From: Cristatella mucedo
Taxonomy: Eukaryota > Bryozoa > Phylactolaemata > Cristatellidae
Assembly: GCA_009760855.2 (NCBI GenBank)
Contig: WPIO01000033.1
Location: forward strand, 894,001-958,000
Length of the DNA: 64,000 nt
Direction: 5' to 3'
The notes under the pieces were generated by a model, which made no database searches, was not told where the DNA came from, and saw nothing but the letters and a program-made list of their open reading frames with translations. This document shows positions 23,983 through 34,357 of the stretch, one piece after another; within the stretch, counting starts at the first letter, position 1, and every line of letters starts with the position of its first letter. Both the position numbers and the translations under genes were made by a program.

Positions 23983-24141
23983 GCTGTGCTCGGATGAAGC
24001 AGCATGTTGCATACATGCAGCTGGCCATGCGGCTCCTCTGTCGTCGCCTGTTGATGACTTCTCGCCAGTAGCTGACGGGCTGCTGCAGAGTGTCGATTAT
24101 TTGCGACAACTGTACGATGCTCATACCAACGAGTTTACCAG
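23983..24141 (+). CDS. mask: mask-like exon 1 (N-terminal, tentative)
   Basis: The frame gives CSDEAACCIHAAGH and ends LRQLYDAHTNEFTR, with donor AG|GTCTG after 24141. It joins in phase (AG+A = Arg) to the certain ankyrin exon at 25772. An in-frame ATG at 23972 with A at -3 could be the start codon, giving a short N-terminus. Alternatively 23981-23982 is an acceptor and more exons lie upstream. Similarity to the family N-terminus (SCALDEAAAAL) is weak. Confidence 0.5.
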
Positions 24142-25771
24142 GTCTGTTACCGTGAATCACTCTACTTCTAGTTTGCATGGCTGAATGTGCATGCTTAGCA
24201 AGGGGGCTAGACTGTATGAGATCCCTAAATCTAACCACATAATTTGTTGCTGTACTTGCTAATGATTTGGTGAAAGTAGGGAAGCTTGCAGCATATCTGT
24301 TTCACCGATGAGAGATAAGAAAGACCTGCAATTTTGGTGAGCCGACAGTGACTTTCGAAAAGCAGAGAAGTCTTGCTGTACACTGCACCCAAGAATATCC
24401 GGCTTTGAAAAAAGACAATATTGCTGTTGCTGGTCTTGGTGATTCATCAGCTGAGGTTTCGTTTGAGATTTCAGCTTGTATAGCAGTGCGTTCAGCTATG
24501 CGACATCTGATAGATACGAGGCCACGTTGATAGCTCTATAGTGAAGCATTGCTTCAGTCAAATAGTGGATGTGCACTGGCCTCAGAATCCTTTGGCTAAG
24601 TTGAGAACTACTCATCCCAATATATTCTCGAAACTTGACAGCATATGGTAAGAAATCCGAAATCTTGAAGTTGAGATTTATTTATCTTCCCGATATCTGA
24701 CGATGTGGTTGCAGTGGTAAGGCTGGCTTGTCTGTGTCAGCATTTATGTATGGGAAATACAATATTGTCAGTTTCTGGTTCTAAGCTTGGAGTTGTGTAA
24801 TAACCAGCTTGTGTGGTATCTAGTAAGTGACAGAGCCTGACAGCTCTAGTATTTAAACGCAGTGGCAACTTTGGTCGCATTAACTTAGCAAGCCCACCGT
24901 TTACCTGGTTTGATTAGTAGGTAAGCACCATTCCTAAGCTCGTTTTATTTACCAGTTGCCGGAGCCTTTAACGGGTCAGCTCTCCAGCTTCATAATTAGG
25001 ATTCCGATTATTGATGAGCATGGATTGCCGACATCCATGAAATCTTTTCGTTTGTGGGGTTAGAGACATTAGCAACCGATGGTTAGTCTTATTGCTTCAC
25101 AATCGCTACTGGTTTGACCGCTTCTGGTTACACTTGCCGGGACGAGCTGTGAATATTTTCCAACTCATGCTTTTGCAGGCTATTTCATTGTATAGTAGAG
25201 CTCAGCTTTTTCTGGAAGTTCTCAAGGAGAACACGTTCCAAATACTGGATCAGACTATCGAATTTCAATGTTGGAAGAAGAAACATGTCTCTCAACATTG
25301 CTTTCACTTTTTACAGGATTTTGAGAAAAGAAGTGTACTCTATTTAATCAAGAGGTCAGCCTTGTCTTTAGATTTGTTCTGTGCTATGATGCTCGTGCAG
25401 TTGTTATTGTCTCTAGTGACCTTTTAAAAGAAATTATTAGTCGGGCACGGTGTAGCACATTTTGGACTTTGGACTGAATAGTAGGTAGTGCATTTGCCGA
25501 TGAAATGGTTCTCATCTTGTAGGGTTCTGATCAGTGCATCAGCTGGCAGAGGATACTACCCTTTGATGTGAGGTTTAGTAGTCACCCTGGCACCTTAATG
25601 TGTAGCTCTCTTCATTCCCATACTATGCGTGGGCTGCACGGAACCGCCTAAATATCAAGTCGATCTAGAACCTGATCTTGTGTGCACGTTGTGCAGCAGC
25701 AACGATTGCACATTGTGGTGATTGATATTTGGTATAGTAGTTGATTGTTGCCTGATTATTTCCTCTTGAAG

Positions 25772-25916
25772 AGCTGTGGTAGACGCCAGCCAGGCAGGTG
25801 ATGCCGCTGCCGTCGCAGAGCTGCTCGCACAGGGCAGCCGCCTGTGCGAGCTTCCTGACTTTGGCGAAGGAATTTTCTTCCTAGCCTGTATGGCGGGCCA
25901 TTTGGAGCTTGTCAAG
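25772..25916 (+). CDS. mask: mask-like exon 2: ankyrin repeats 1-2 start
   Basis: Encodes AVVDASQAGDAAAVAELLAQ then FFLACMAGHLELVK. This is the counterpart of human SLAEACSDGDVNAVRKLLDEG and LLCLACSAGYYELAQ. Acceptor cctcttgaag and donor GTATGC; ends in phase 0. Confidence 0.88.
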
Positions 25917-26115
25917 GTATGCCTTCACATGCCAGCTACACCTGCTTGCAGCTGGTCGGCTTGTGACCATTGTCAATTCATTTTGTAGGCTATTGTTATT
26001 AAGCATAGCCTCTGGGCACGTGCACACTCACAGATTTTGTTTACTTACCCTCTCCTCCTCCGAGATTTGCTGTTAGTCGACCTGACTTATCATGTCTGCT
26101 GGTGGCACATTACAG

Positions 26116-26263
26116 GCACTCCTAACTATGCAAGAGAATGGCCTTGCACACAACAATAAATGCATTTCCATGGCTTTACACAAAGCAGCCAGCGGAGACC
26201 ACACAGATATTGTTCGCCTTCTGATCTTGCACTCAGCTGAAGTGAATTCTCGATCGCCAGAAG
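26116..26263 (+). CDS. mask: mask-like exon 3: ankyrin repeats 2-3
   Basis: Starts ALLTMQENG after acceptor cacattacag and contains HTDIVRLLILHSAEVNSRSP. It aligns with human VLLAMHANVEDRG and LDIVKLLLLHDADVNSQSA. Ends in phase 1 (G|GTAGGC), where the human protein continues with a further ~77 residues not seen here. Confidence 0.88.
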
Positions 26264-26754
26264 GTAGGCGAAACCTCTTTCGACAATTGTGAAATGCATC
26301 TGGCTTGTTCCGGCGCACTTTTGTTGCTCATGGAAGCCGACTCTGGCTTGTCTCCTTGCAGCAGTCTTTGTCAAATGAAACTGACAAAAAGTTTGGCTTG
26401 ATGTGCCAACTTGAACATTTAGTGAGCTGACTAGACTTGATGCTAGTGTGCATGAGCCGGTAGCCAGCCAGTCTGACTCTCGGCAGCTTGCTCAAATTGA
26501 AGATAGAAATACAGAGCAGTTAAGCCTTGTCGAGGACATATACAAGGGGGGGGTTTCGAATGAATGTGAATAACGGAGACTGCTCTGTCCGGCATGTGGC
26601 TGAGATCGATTGTTAATTGATTGATTGCCTGTCTCATGTGCAGCCCTGTCGTTAGATAGATCAACACTTAGGCTCAGTGTTTGTCCACCACCAAATAAGC
26701 AGATTCGCATGCGTTTTGGCAAAGTGAAGGTCAAGAGACCCGTAAACAAGGAAT

Positions 26755-27315
26755 GTCAAGAAAACTCATAAAATTTGTTCGACAATAAATGTTTTTTTTT
26801 ATGGTACCTTTCGATTGACAAATATGTTAGAAATGGGATTTGGAAGTTCTGACGACTTCCACTTAAAAGAATAAATGGCTAAGTAAGCCATGTCTAACCC
26901 AGATGTAAACCGGAAATAACATATCTACAAATAACAAATTTACCGATCTCTGCATCATAGGCGAATTGTTTCCCAACTTATCGAACCTTGGTAGATCGAG
27001 ATACATGCGTGAGGCTTGTTGAGGTGCATTCTTGTAACTTCTATGCACTTTTATTTCCAGTATAGGTATGTGCCTTGTAAAATACATAGTTCGGCTAATA
27101 CTTCACGTATCGAAGCGAAATTTTAAATGTGAGTTCAGCTCTGCTTTTTTTTTTACACGACTCTAGAAACATTTCTGATTTCGGTTGGATACATTTTGCT
27201 GTATACGGCATCAGACGTCCTGGAGTTTTATTTTTTGTAATCATAGACATGTACAGCAAAATGTTTCCAATCAAAACAAGAAGTTTTTCTATTTCATTAT
27301 TGGTTTTTGTGTGTA
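26755..27315 (+). repeat. Dispersed non-coding repeat with 3' hairpin, copy 1
   Basis: From gtcaagaaaa onward this matches 54736-55305 along its whole length: tatggtac, aatatgttagaa, ggaagttctga, tttaccgatctctgcatc, tgagttcagctctgc. The right end is an imperfect inverted repeat (tacattttgctgta at ~27187 against tacagcaaaatgt at ~27250). There is no ORF. It may be a non-autonomous DNA transposon. Confidence 0.7.
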
Positions 27316-27531
27316 GCAGCTAAATGGTAGTAGGCTGAGCCAAACTCAAAAAGTAAGGGACCCCTGCCGGTCTGAGGATTTCTCTAGCCAGAGCTTTATG
27401 TATATGGTGTAGACAAAGCTTGTGGCAGAAGTTGTGCAACTCCTTCAGTAGAGTTAAATTGCTAGTCACGCTATTTAATTATTCAACAGACCCCGACATT
27501 AGCTTTCATGGATTCGTATTTTAAAGAATTT

Positions 27532-27551
27532 GTATATATATATATATATAT
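27532..27551. repeat. Short (TA)n microsatellite
   Basis: About ten TA units in the intron between exons 3 and 4. Confidence 0.85.
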
Positions 27552-27929
27552 CCCGGATACAAGTTGGACTCCCTTGATTCATCTGCCCTAGATGCACCTG
27601 ATCTAAGCAGTGAGCAAACCTTTAGCCTTCACCGAGCGACACACTTTCGGGAAAGCCTCTTGTAAGAACAAGCCGTTTAGGCCTAATATCCTCGTACCTT
27701 GTGCTTGCTTCTAGGCTCAGCTACGACAGCGTGCCTTGGTTGTGAATACGACCTTACTTTCGCTTTCGAAGCTGGGCTAGCAGAACGTAGTTTTAGTTTC
27801 CATCCTCCTGCCATGGTGCAATAGACGTTGTGGTGTTTGGCTTATTTCCATCCTCTTGTTAGCTTTCTGTGTGTGTGCTGAGATCCTGGACTTGGTAGCT
27901 ACAATCGTAGTTGCCGTTGTAGATGATAT

Positions 27930-28085
27930 TAGTGCTGGTTTGGCCCAGTGGTTAATGTGCTTGCCCCGACTGAGGTCAAGGTGAATGTATTTGATACTCG
28001 AGGTCGTGGGCTCGAGCCCCATGGCATATGTGAAGCGCCTGAATAGAGATTAAGTTCTCTTAGGGTGCTGTACAGATAAAGTATA
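27930..28085 (+). mobile_element. tRNA-derived SINE, family A, with LINE-like 3' tail
   Basis: Head ggtttggcccagtggttaat and gtgggctcgagcccc (B-box region), then gcgcctgaatagagattaag and ttctcttagggtgctgtaca. The last ~40 bases repeat the LINE family A terminus. Confidence 0.8.
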
Positions 28086-29152
28086 TTTTATGTAATACGG
28101 TGATTAATTTTCAAGCCAATCCCAGAACTTCTATAGCCTCGGTAGTATTCCTTATTTAGCCCATGCTCATAGGAAGTGAAATTTGGGGTCTTTCTTGTAA
28201 TATCCGATGAGGGATACCAACCTTGTCATTAAGCCAGCAGCTAGGATCACATGTCACCAGACAGACGAGTGCATAGTTATTGTTATTTTTGTCACTGATC
28301 AGTAACATCCCAATGTCCCTCGTGTGTTTTATGTTCTCGATTTTATGTTTTTTGGAAATTTGCTTTAATTTTTTATAGTTCTTCACTTGTGAAGTCACAA
28401 CTGGTCGATTCACATTGGCTTTTAGTAACAAAGTGAGCTCTGCTTTGGTATTTGCACTTTAATAAGACTGCCCTTTGAGCCATGTGCTCGGCCTTGCAGT
28501 GGTGGTGGAGGCAGCAGCAGATGTAGTAGTGTCCGCTGCAGTAGCAATAAATACATTGATGATCGAGTTAGCCAAATGTAGTTGACAATGAGGGTGAGAT
28601 TAGAGTTGGCCGAGTTTAAATCCAAGCTACAAAAATGATATGCCATTTCCTTAAGTGTACAGATTAGCAGTTGATTCTGACCCTCTGGTTTGTTTTGTTA
28701 TTTTGTTTATTTTTCATTCTGGTCAGCACTGAAAATCCCCCTCCAACTCGTGCTTAGTGGTGTGGCACTGCGTTCTCTATTGGCCCGTATGGTATTTCAA
28801 GCCACTTCTTGTTGTAAGATTGCCTCACCAAGGTTTGTTGCAGTAAGCAGACTGCTTTACCACTACCCCTCGCACTTTCTGCAGCAAGCTGAGATTTGGC
28901 ATGCCGTCTCTATAAAAAGTCTAGTAGAATAGCATTTGGCAGCCTGAACACTGGCTTACAAGTCGGTGCTGTGCTCTTGGTATATCCCCGCTTGTCTTGG
29001 TGTGTCCTGTCTGACCTGCCCAGTGGAAGTTTTGACAGTTTGCTCACGGCTAGCCGGTGCTAAACCGAAGTTGCATTTTTGCAATTAATGTACCCACAGT
29101 ACATGTTGATTCAGGAAATAGTTACAAATCCTGAAGCCACCTTTTTTATTAG

Positions 29153-29295
29153 GTCAGCTTGAAGTTATTAGGACACTAGTCGAAGCCGGAGCACATCGCG
29201 AGAATAGACGAGAAGAGATGCAAACTGCGCTCTTGGAAGCCGCTATGGATGGTCAGACGGTGGTGGCCCGGCTGCTCATTGACAATGGAGCGCAG
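29153..29295 (+). CDS. mask: mask-like exon 4: ankyrin repeats
   Basis: GQLEVIRTLVEAGAHREN and EMQTALLEAAMDGQTVVARL correspond to human GHLDMVRFLLEAGADQEH and EMHTALMEACMDGHVEVARL. The exon enters in phase 1 and leaves in phase 0 at cgcag|GTAAT. Joined to exon 3, it starts in the middle of a repeat. Confidence 0.9.
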
Positions 29296-29814
29296 GTAAT
29301 TTACGTTTCCGGTCTCTTACTCTTTAGCTGCTTGGCAGCGACAGTGGTCAGTTGGCCCCAGTTTGGTTTATAACGTTCGTGGACATTAGACCCGTCCATC
29401 GGCCCAACGGTAGAAACAGCAATGCAGCCCTACTGGTGCTTGTGCCGTTAAGCCGGTGACCGTGTGACTACATAGTCTACTTTTACTAAGAGTTTTTGCT
29501 GGCCAAGCAGACATTGTGCTGACAGCCACTCTTAGTTGGGTGGATGCTGTGTGTTGTGCCCACAGGTCAGGGGTATACCCTCATACCCTTTGCCACGAAG
29601 ACTGGCTGCTGAAGGCCTGCCCCTACTGTGCCCTGATCGACCCAGAAAACTACAGGTACCGTTGAAAACCCAACCGACTGCTGCACATCCTGATCCAAAC
29701 TCAACGGAGAAACAGAAACGGAGGAGTTGAGTACATTTCTCTTGGTTTGTTGCCCTTGTAACTCCGTTAGACTTGCTTGGGCTTGATAAACTTATATCAT
29801 TCATTGAAAAAGGT

Positions 29815-29965
29815 GATCTGATTTAAGAGCATTTATGTAGTGGCAGACCAGCTTTAACGGCTATTGCCACCACTTGTAGTGGACAATAAAGGATTGCACG
29901 CTGCAGAACCTTGCACTCACGACCCGGGTCTTGAAAACTGAGTCCCCTACCAAGCCCCCTATGCA
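29815..29965 (-). mobile_element. tRNA-derived SINE, family B
   Basis: gatctgatttaagagcattt, ggctattgccaccacttgta, acaataaaggattgcacgct and cgacccgggtcttgaa follow the family order. The copy is diverged. Confidence 0.65.
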
Positions 29966-30529
29966 GATTCATGCCCCCCAGGCACCATAAAGTGTGGCCG
30001 GTGGTTTACCTAATAACAGCAGAGATAATAATATTAATCATAGTTAATCTGCCCTTGGGTCACCTCTGACCTGCAATAACTCCTTCACTAAAAGGGCAAA
30101 GTCCCCATTGCCACTCAAGTCATAGATGACCAACAGTGACGTCACTGTAAACATGAAAATAAACATTGCCACTAGGTAGATCACTTTGTTCTGGACAAGA
30201 TTGTCTTTGATGTGCCAGTGGGCTGCATTTGAGACCAACAATCAACGTAGTATCCTTACTACTACCTGTTACATGCAGTTGACGGTATTGCCATGGCACT
30301 AGAATTCCACAGTGTGCACTGCATCACTAGGCAGGTTTCTCCTAGGAGTAGTTTTATCTTTGGTTTGTGTGCTATCGTCTGGGTGGCCCATGCTTACTAT
30401 CGTGAAATTGTGTGTGAAGACATTTATGTCTCATAGACCTCGATATCAATTGGTCAGGTGACCTTCCTTGCCTGATGCAATTCAATTCAGATTTCAATTC
30501 AGATTGTCGATAAGAAACTTACATCAGAC

Positions 30530-31290
30530 ATTTAAAAAAATGAATTTCCGAAAAAATTTCAGTTGGGATTCAAGCGACACCACTCCACTGAAATGCTTTC
30601 CCCTATGTAACCAACAACATCCTCCGCAGCAACGATGATGGGAATTTCACGGCTCTGCTGAATCTTTTAATTGTGTTTGACACTATTGATCACGATATGC
30701 TGCTTGAATGATAGAGAACAAAGATGAGTGGTAGACGAGGCACTGGCATGATTCAAATCGTACTTGTCCAATCATGTTCAATCTGTCCTGTGGTAGTCAA
30801 GTCTTATCTACTAGACCCGTCACCAGTGGAATCCTACCAGGATTCGTCCTCAGCTCTTTTCTTTTCTGCATTTAAAAAAAATACTAGCTGATTCAACAGC
30901 CTCTTTTATGTAGCGACTGGAGAGCCTTTAGAGCTATCAGCACCACTTGCAGCTGCAATAAAGGATCGCCTCCCCCACCTGCTTTCCCCAGGATTCGAAC
31001 ACACGACCTCGGGACAGAGGCCATGCAAGACCTTAGCTGGTGCGCCATCATGGCTCATTTACACTGAACCTCTCTGACAAGGGATTCGGGCCTATGGGAT
31101 CGGCTATCACCTCTATGCTGATGCTACTCAGCCGTGTTTATCATTTAAGCCGTCGGAATCTGCTTCACGTACTGATTAACTGAATGCTTGCCTTGCAGGC
31201 ATTATCGGCAAATTTCTTTAAACTGAACTACTTTAACTGAATGACGATACAACTGAACTACTACTCATAGGATACCCCAAGCGTGTGGCT
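30530..31290 (+). mobile_element. Non-LTR retrotransposon RT fragment (family B), split by a SINE
   Basis: Plus-strand codons give LLIVFDTIDHDMLLE (the DTIDHD motif of LINE reverse transcriptases). After frameshifts comes GFVLSSFLFC, then IYTEPLSD on the far side of the SINE. The combined GxVLxxFLFCIYTEPL pattern is the RT block containing PQGSVLGPLLF. The YADD region is present but eroded (LYADATQP-like). Decayed and non-functional. Confidence 0.75.
30875..31055 (-). mobile_element. tRNA-derived SINE, family B, inserted in an RT gene
   Basis: The fullest copy: A-rich tail, agctgattcaacagcctc, gcaataaaggatcgcc, rc B box ggattcgaac, cgacctcgg, and the tRNA-like end ggtgcgccatcatgg. It is flanked by CATTTA at 30869-30874 and 31056-31061, a target-site duplication. 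Confidence 0.85.
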
Positions 31291-31900
31291 GGACTAGGAA
31301 GACTAGGGTCTTCTAATAGGTCTGTGTTTACTAACGGCTTGCATTTACTAACACTTCTGTAAATGCCGTGCTCCGGAAGCCTCCCACGAACCGTATCAAC
31401 ACTTGCAGCCTTGCCGGGGTCCTCTTCTAAGGTCTTGGAGAGAGAGCTCGAAGTGGTGCTTTCCTTCGACCCAATGCAGCCAGTTTTAGCAGCCGGTCAT
31501 ATTTTTTTGTCGTCGAACGTTGGCGACCTGAGCGTGGTAAGACGTCCATGCTACCACCCTGAAAATACTTCAGGTTATCAGACTACGACAGATCCCTTGC
31601 TTCAACCCATGTTCTACCATCTTCACTTTGCTAAGACCCATCTTGTGATAGGTGGCGATTTTGGCCTTTGATTTCACTATTTAGCCCTGTTGTCTTTCCC
31701 GTGGCAGGTAAACACCGTATGTGCACCTGCAGCTCTGCATGAGTGGTGCAGCCAGGAAGTGCAAACTAACTCCTCTCCTGCCCACAAGTGATGCGTGGAA
31801 AAATTCTTAGCCGTTTAAATTGAAAGTACGATAATCGAACTGCAAGTCAAAATGTGGGTTCCACCATTTACAAGGTGTGATATCGTCCTATGCCTCTGGA

Positions 31901-32114
31901 ATGTTTTTCGAAGTTATGGTATATACGGCCTTCGATAGTGAGTCCATTTTTACATTAACAACCAGGTTTATGTAAAAGCTAACTCATACCTGTGGGGAAC
32001 TCGGAGAGCAAATAGTTACTAAGTAGACGGTGGCTAATGCATCTCGTAAATACATTTGCATGTATGTATATATATATATATATATATATATACATACATA
32101 TATATATATATATT

Positions 32115-32174
<60 letters not shown>

Positions 32175-32334
32175 CATGCAAATGTATTTACGAGATGCAT
32201 TAGCCACCGGCTACTTAGTAACTATTTGCTCTCCGAGTTCCCCACAGGTATGAGTTAGCTTTTACATAAACCTGGTTGCTAATGTAAAAATGGACTCACT
32301 ATCGAAGGCCGTATATACCATAACTTCGAAAACA
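31901..32334. repeat. Large near-perfect palindrome with TA-rich centre
   Basis: The left arm (31901 to about 32072) and right arm (about 32167 to 32334) are reverse complements over about 170 bases with only a few differences, for example one base in ggtggctaatg and one in cattaacaacc. The centre is (TA)n with TTTGCATA. Mirrored open frames on the two strands are a by-product. Confidence 0.9.
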
Positions 32335-32358
32335 TATATATATATATATATATATTTG

Positions 32359-32403
<45 letters not shown>
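32335..32403. repeat. (TA)n microsatellite flanking the palindrome
   Basis: It contains the same tatatttgc interruption as the palindrome centre. Confidence 0.9.
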
Positions 32404-32407
<4 letters not shown>

Positions 32408-32483
32408 CTGGCCTGAAAAATCTAAGCATAATGGGAATTTACACAAATACCGCTGACTTTTGCAAGATTACGGCTAAAAATAC

Positions 32484-33575
32484 TATAATAATAATAATAA
32501 TAATAAAATATTGCACTTGATAAAGCGCTCGCAGAGAACTTAATCTCTTTCTAGGCGCTTTACATTTGCTGCAAAGTGAAATGCAATTGAATGGTAAGTA
32601 AAACCATGCTTGAAAAACTAACAAAATGAATAATATGGTTAGGGGTGACATGCACAGGGTTAGCATGCAAATGTGGTTTGTGGCAGCATGCACAGTGTCA
32701 GCACACATAAGCACATCAAGGACGAATCACAGGGACCCACTAAATGCTGTCCTAAATAGGTGTTTTTAAGTTCCTTTTAAATGTGGTCAGGTCAGGGGAT
32801 GTTCTGACGCAGGTCGGGAGGGAGTTCCAGGCTTTGGGAGCATATGAACTAAATGCACGGTCTCCAAAGGATTTGAGGTTTGTACGAGGTATTTGTAGAC
32901 TGTTGGATTCCGAAAAGCAGGTGGTACGATGCTTGGCCTGATGGGGTAGTATATCTGAGAGATAGGCTGGAGCCATAGAATGAAGTGACCTAAAAGTGAG
33001 CGACAAAACCTTGAAGTCAATCCGTTGCTTGACTGGTAGCCAGTGCAGGTCGGCGAGAAGTGGAGTAATGTGGCAACTGCGACGCTCACGACAGACAAGC
33101 CTAGCTGCCGAGTTTTGCACCAGCTGCAATCGCCTGATCGCACATGCTGATAGGCCAGTAAGCAGTGAGTTGCAGAAGTCGAGACGGGATGTCACGAATG
33201 CATGGACCAACTTGGACGTGGTATCCTCATCTAAACAAGCCCGAGTTTTAGCATTGTTATGAAGCTGAAAATAGGCAGATTTGACAGTGGAGCTGATGTG
33301 GTCGTCTAACGAGTGGTCGCTTTGGAATATGACACCTAGATTTCGAGTTGATTCAACTGGAGATATGCTGGCAGAGCCAATTTTGAGAGTCAGCCTTTCC
33401 AATCTCTGAATCACACTGGGTTTGCCCATAACTAGTAAGTTTGTTTTATTGTCGTTTAGTTTTAGAGAATTCGCTGCCATCCATGTGCGGATGTCATCAA
33501 TGCATGCAGCAAGTGAGTTGAGAGAATTTGAGGTGCTCGAAGGCTGGGAGGGATCAAAGCAAAGGTACAACTACT
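32484..33575 (-). mobile_element. CR1/L2-like LINE, best-preserved copy (family A)
   Basis: A 272-codon open frame on the minus strand (33570 to 32752) runs from the end of the RT domain to near the element's 3' end: WMAANSLKLNDNKTNLLVMG, NLGVIFQSDHSLDDHISSTV, CNSLLTGLSACAIRRLQLVQ, CHITPLLADLHWLPVKQRID and APKAWNSLPTCVRTSPDLTT. The 3' end is the conserved stem-loop and (AAT)n tail. The element is 5'-truncated. No intact RT or endonuclease is present, so it cannot move by itself. Confidence 0.92.
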
Positions 33576-34074
33576 ACCGCCGGATAAGATTAATATGAAT
33601 GAGGAAGTAGTAAATGTACCAGAATGTGCATGCTGTCATCTCAGTTGGACTACTGAGGGCAGCAAAACATTCACAATTACAAGTTTTGCTCCATGAGCCT
33701 AGATTTCAGAAGCTCAGCATTGGACTTGGTGAAACCATGGTCTCTGATCCGATTGTTGAGGTATTTCAGGTTGGGAAAGTATGGCTGTCTCTTCTCTGCT
33801 GCATCTGCGGTATTTGAAATCGGGACCTGAAATTTCTTCCTCACTGTGTTACTTGCTGCTATCTCTTCCTAAAGATGGCTGGTCGCTCTCCGGAGGGATG
33901 GGGGACAGGGAGCTCAGGGCAATTTGATGCTGGTATCATGGATGAAGAAACCTGTGGATGTATGATGGGGTGCTCTTACCAGTTCAACGTTTGGAAGGGT
34001 CCGCCTTGCACAAGTTCCGTCTACTAAGCAGCAATTGTTCGCATCACATTCAAGAGTTCTCTTCTAGTGTTTGC

Positions 34075-34145
34075 ATGTGAAATGAGGTGCTGAGTAGAGA
34101 TTGAGTTCTCTTAGGGCGCTATACAAATGAATTATATTTATTTAT
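34075..34145 (+). mobile_element. SINE family A 3'-end fragment
   Basis: gctgagtagagattgagttc, tcttagggcgctatacaaat, then (TTTA)-rich tail just before exon 5. Confidence 0.6.
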
Positions 34146-34167
34146 CGCCATCTGCTGCCCTCGCTAG

Positions 34168-34357
34168 GTGAACATGCCAGCAATTAGCCACGAGTCTCCA
34201 CTACTACTAGCGGCCTGTGGCGGACACCTTGAAGTTGCAAGTCTATTTATTGAGCGAGGAGCGCTCATTGAAGAAGGTAATGGTGACGGCAGCACACCGT
34301 TGATGGAAGCAGCACGAGAAGGTCGAGACGACGTCGTGGCATTGCTGGTCGCTCATG
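34168..34357 (+). CDS. mask: mask-like exon 5: ankyrin repeats
   Basis: VNMPAISHESPLLLAACGGH and TPLMEAAREGRDDVVALLVA match human VNMPADSFESPLTLAACGGH and TPLMEAAREGHEEMVALLLA almost word for word, making this one of the most conserved exons. Phase 0 in, phase 1 out (G|GTAAGG). Confidence 0.95.

Noticed and set aside
27717-27786. GSATTACLGCEYDLTFAF, a weak ankyrin-like peptide between exons 3 and 4, with phase-compatible acceptor
   Set aside because: It would add only about 23 residues, which does not complete a 33-residue repeat, and its donor (gtagtt) is poor.
32037-32258. Mirrored 65-73 codon ORFs of Tyr-Ile repeats on both strands
   Set aside because: They are translations of the TA microsatellite inside the palindrome.
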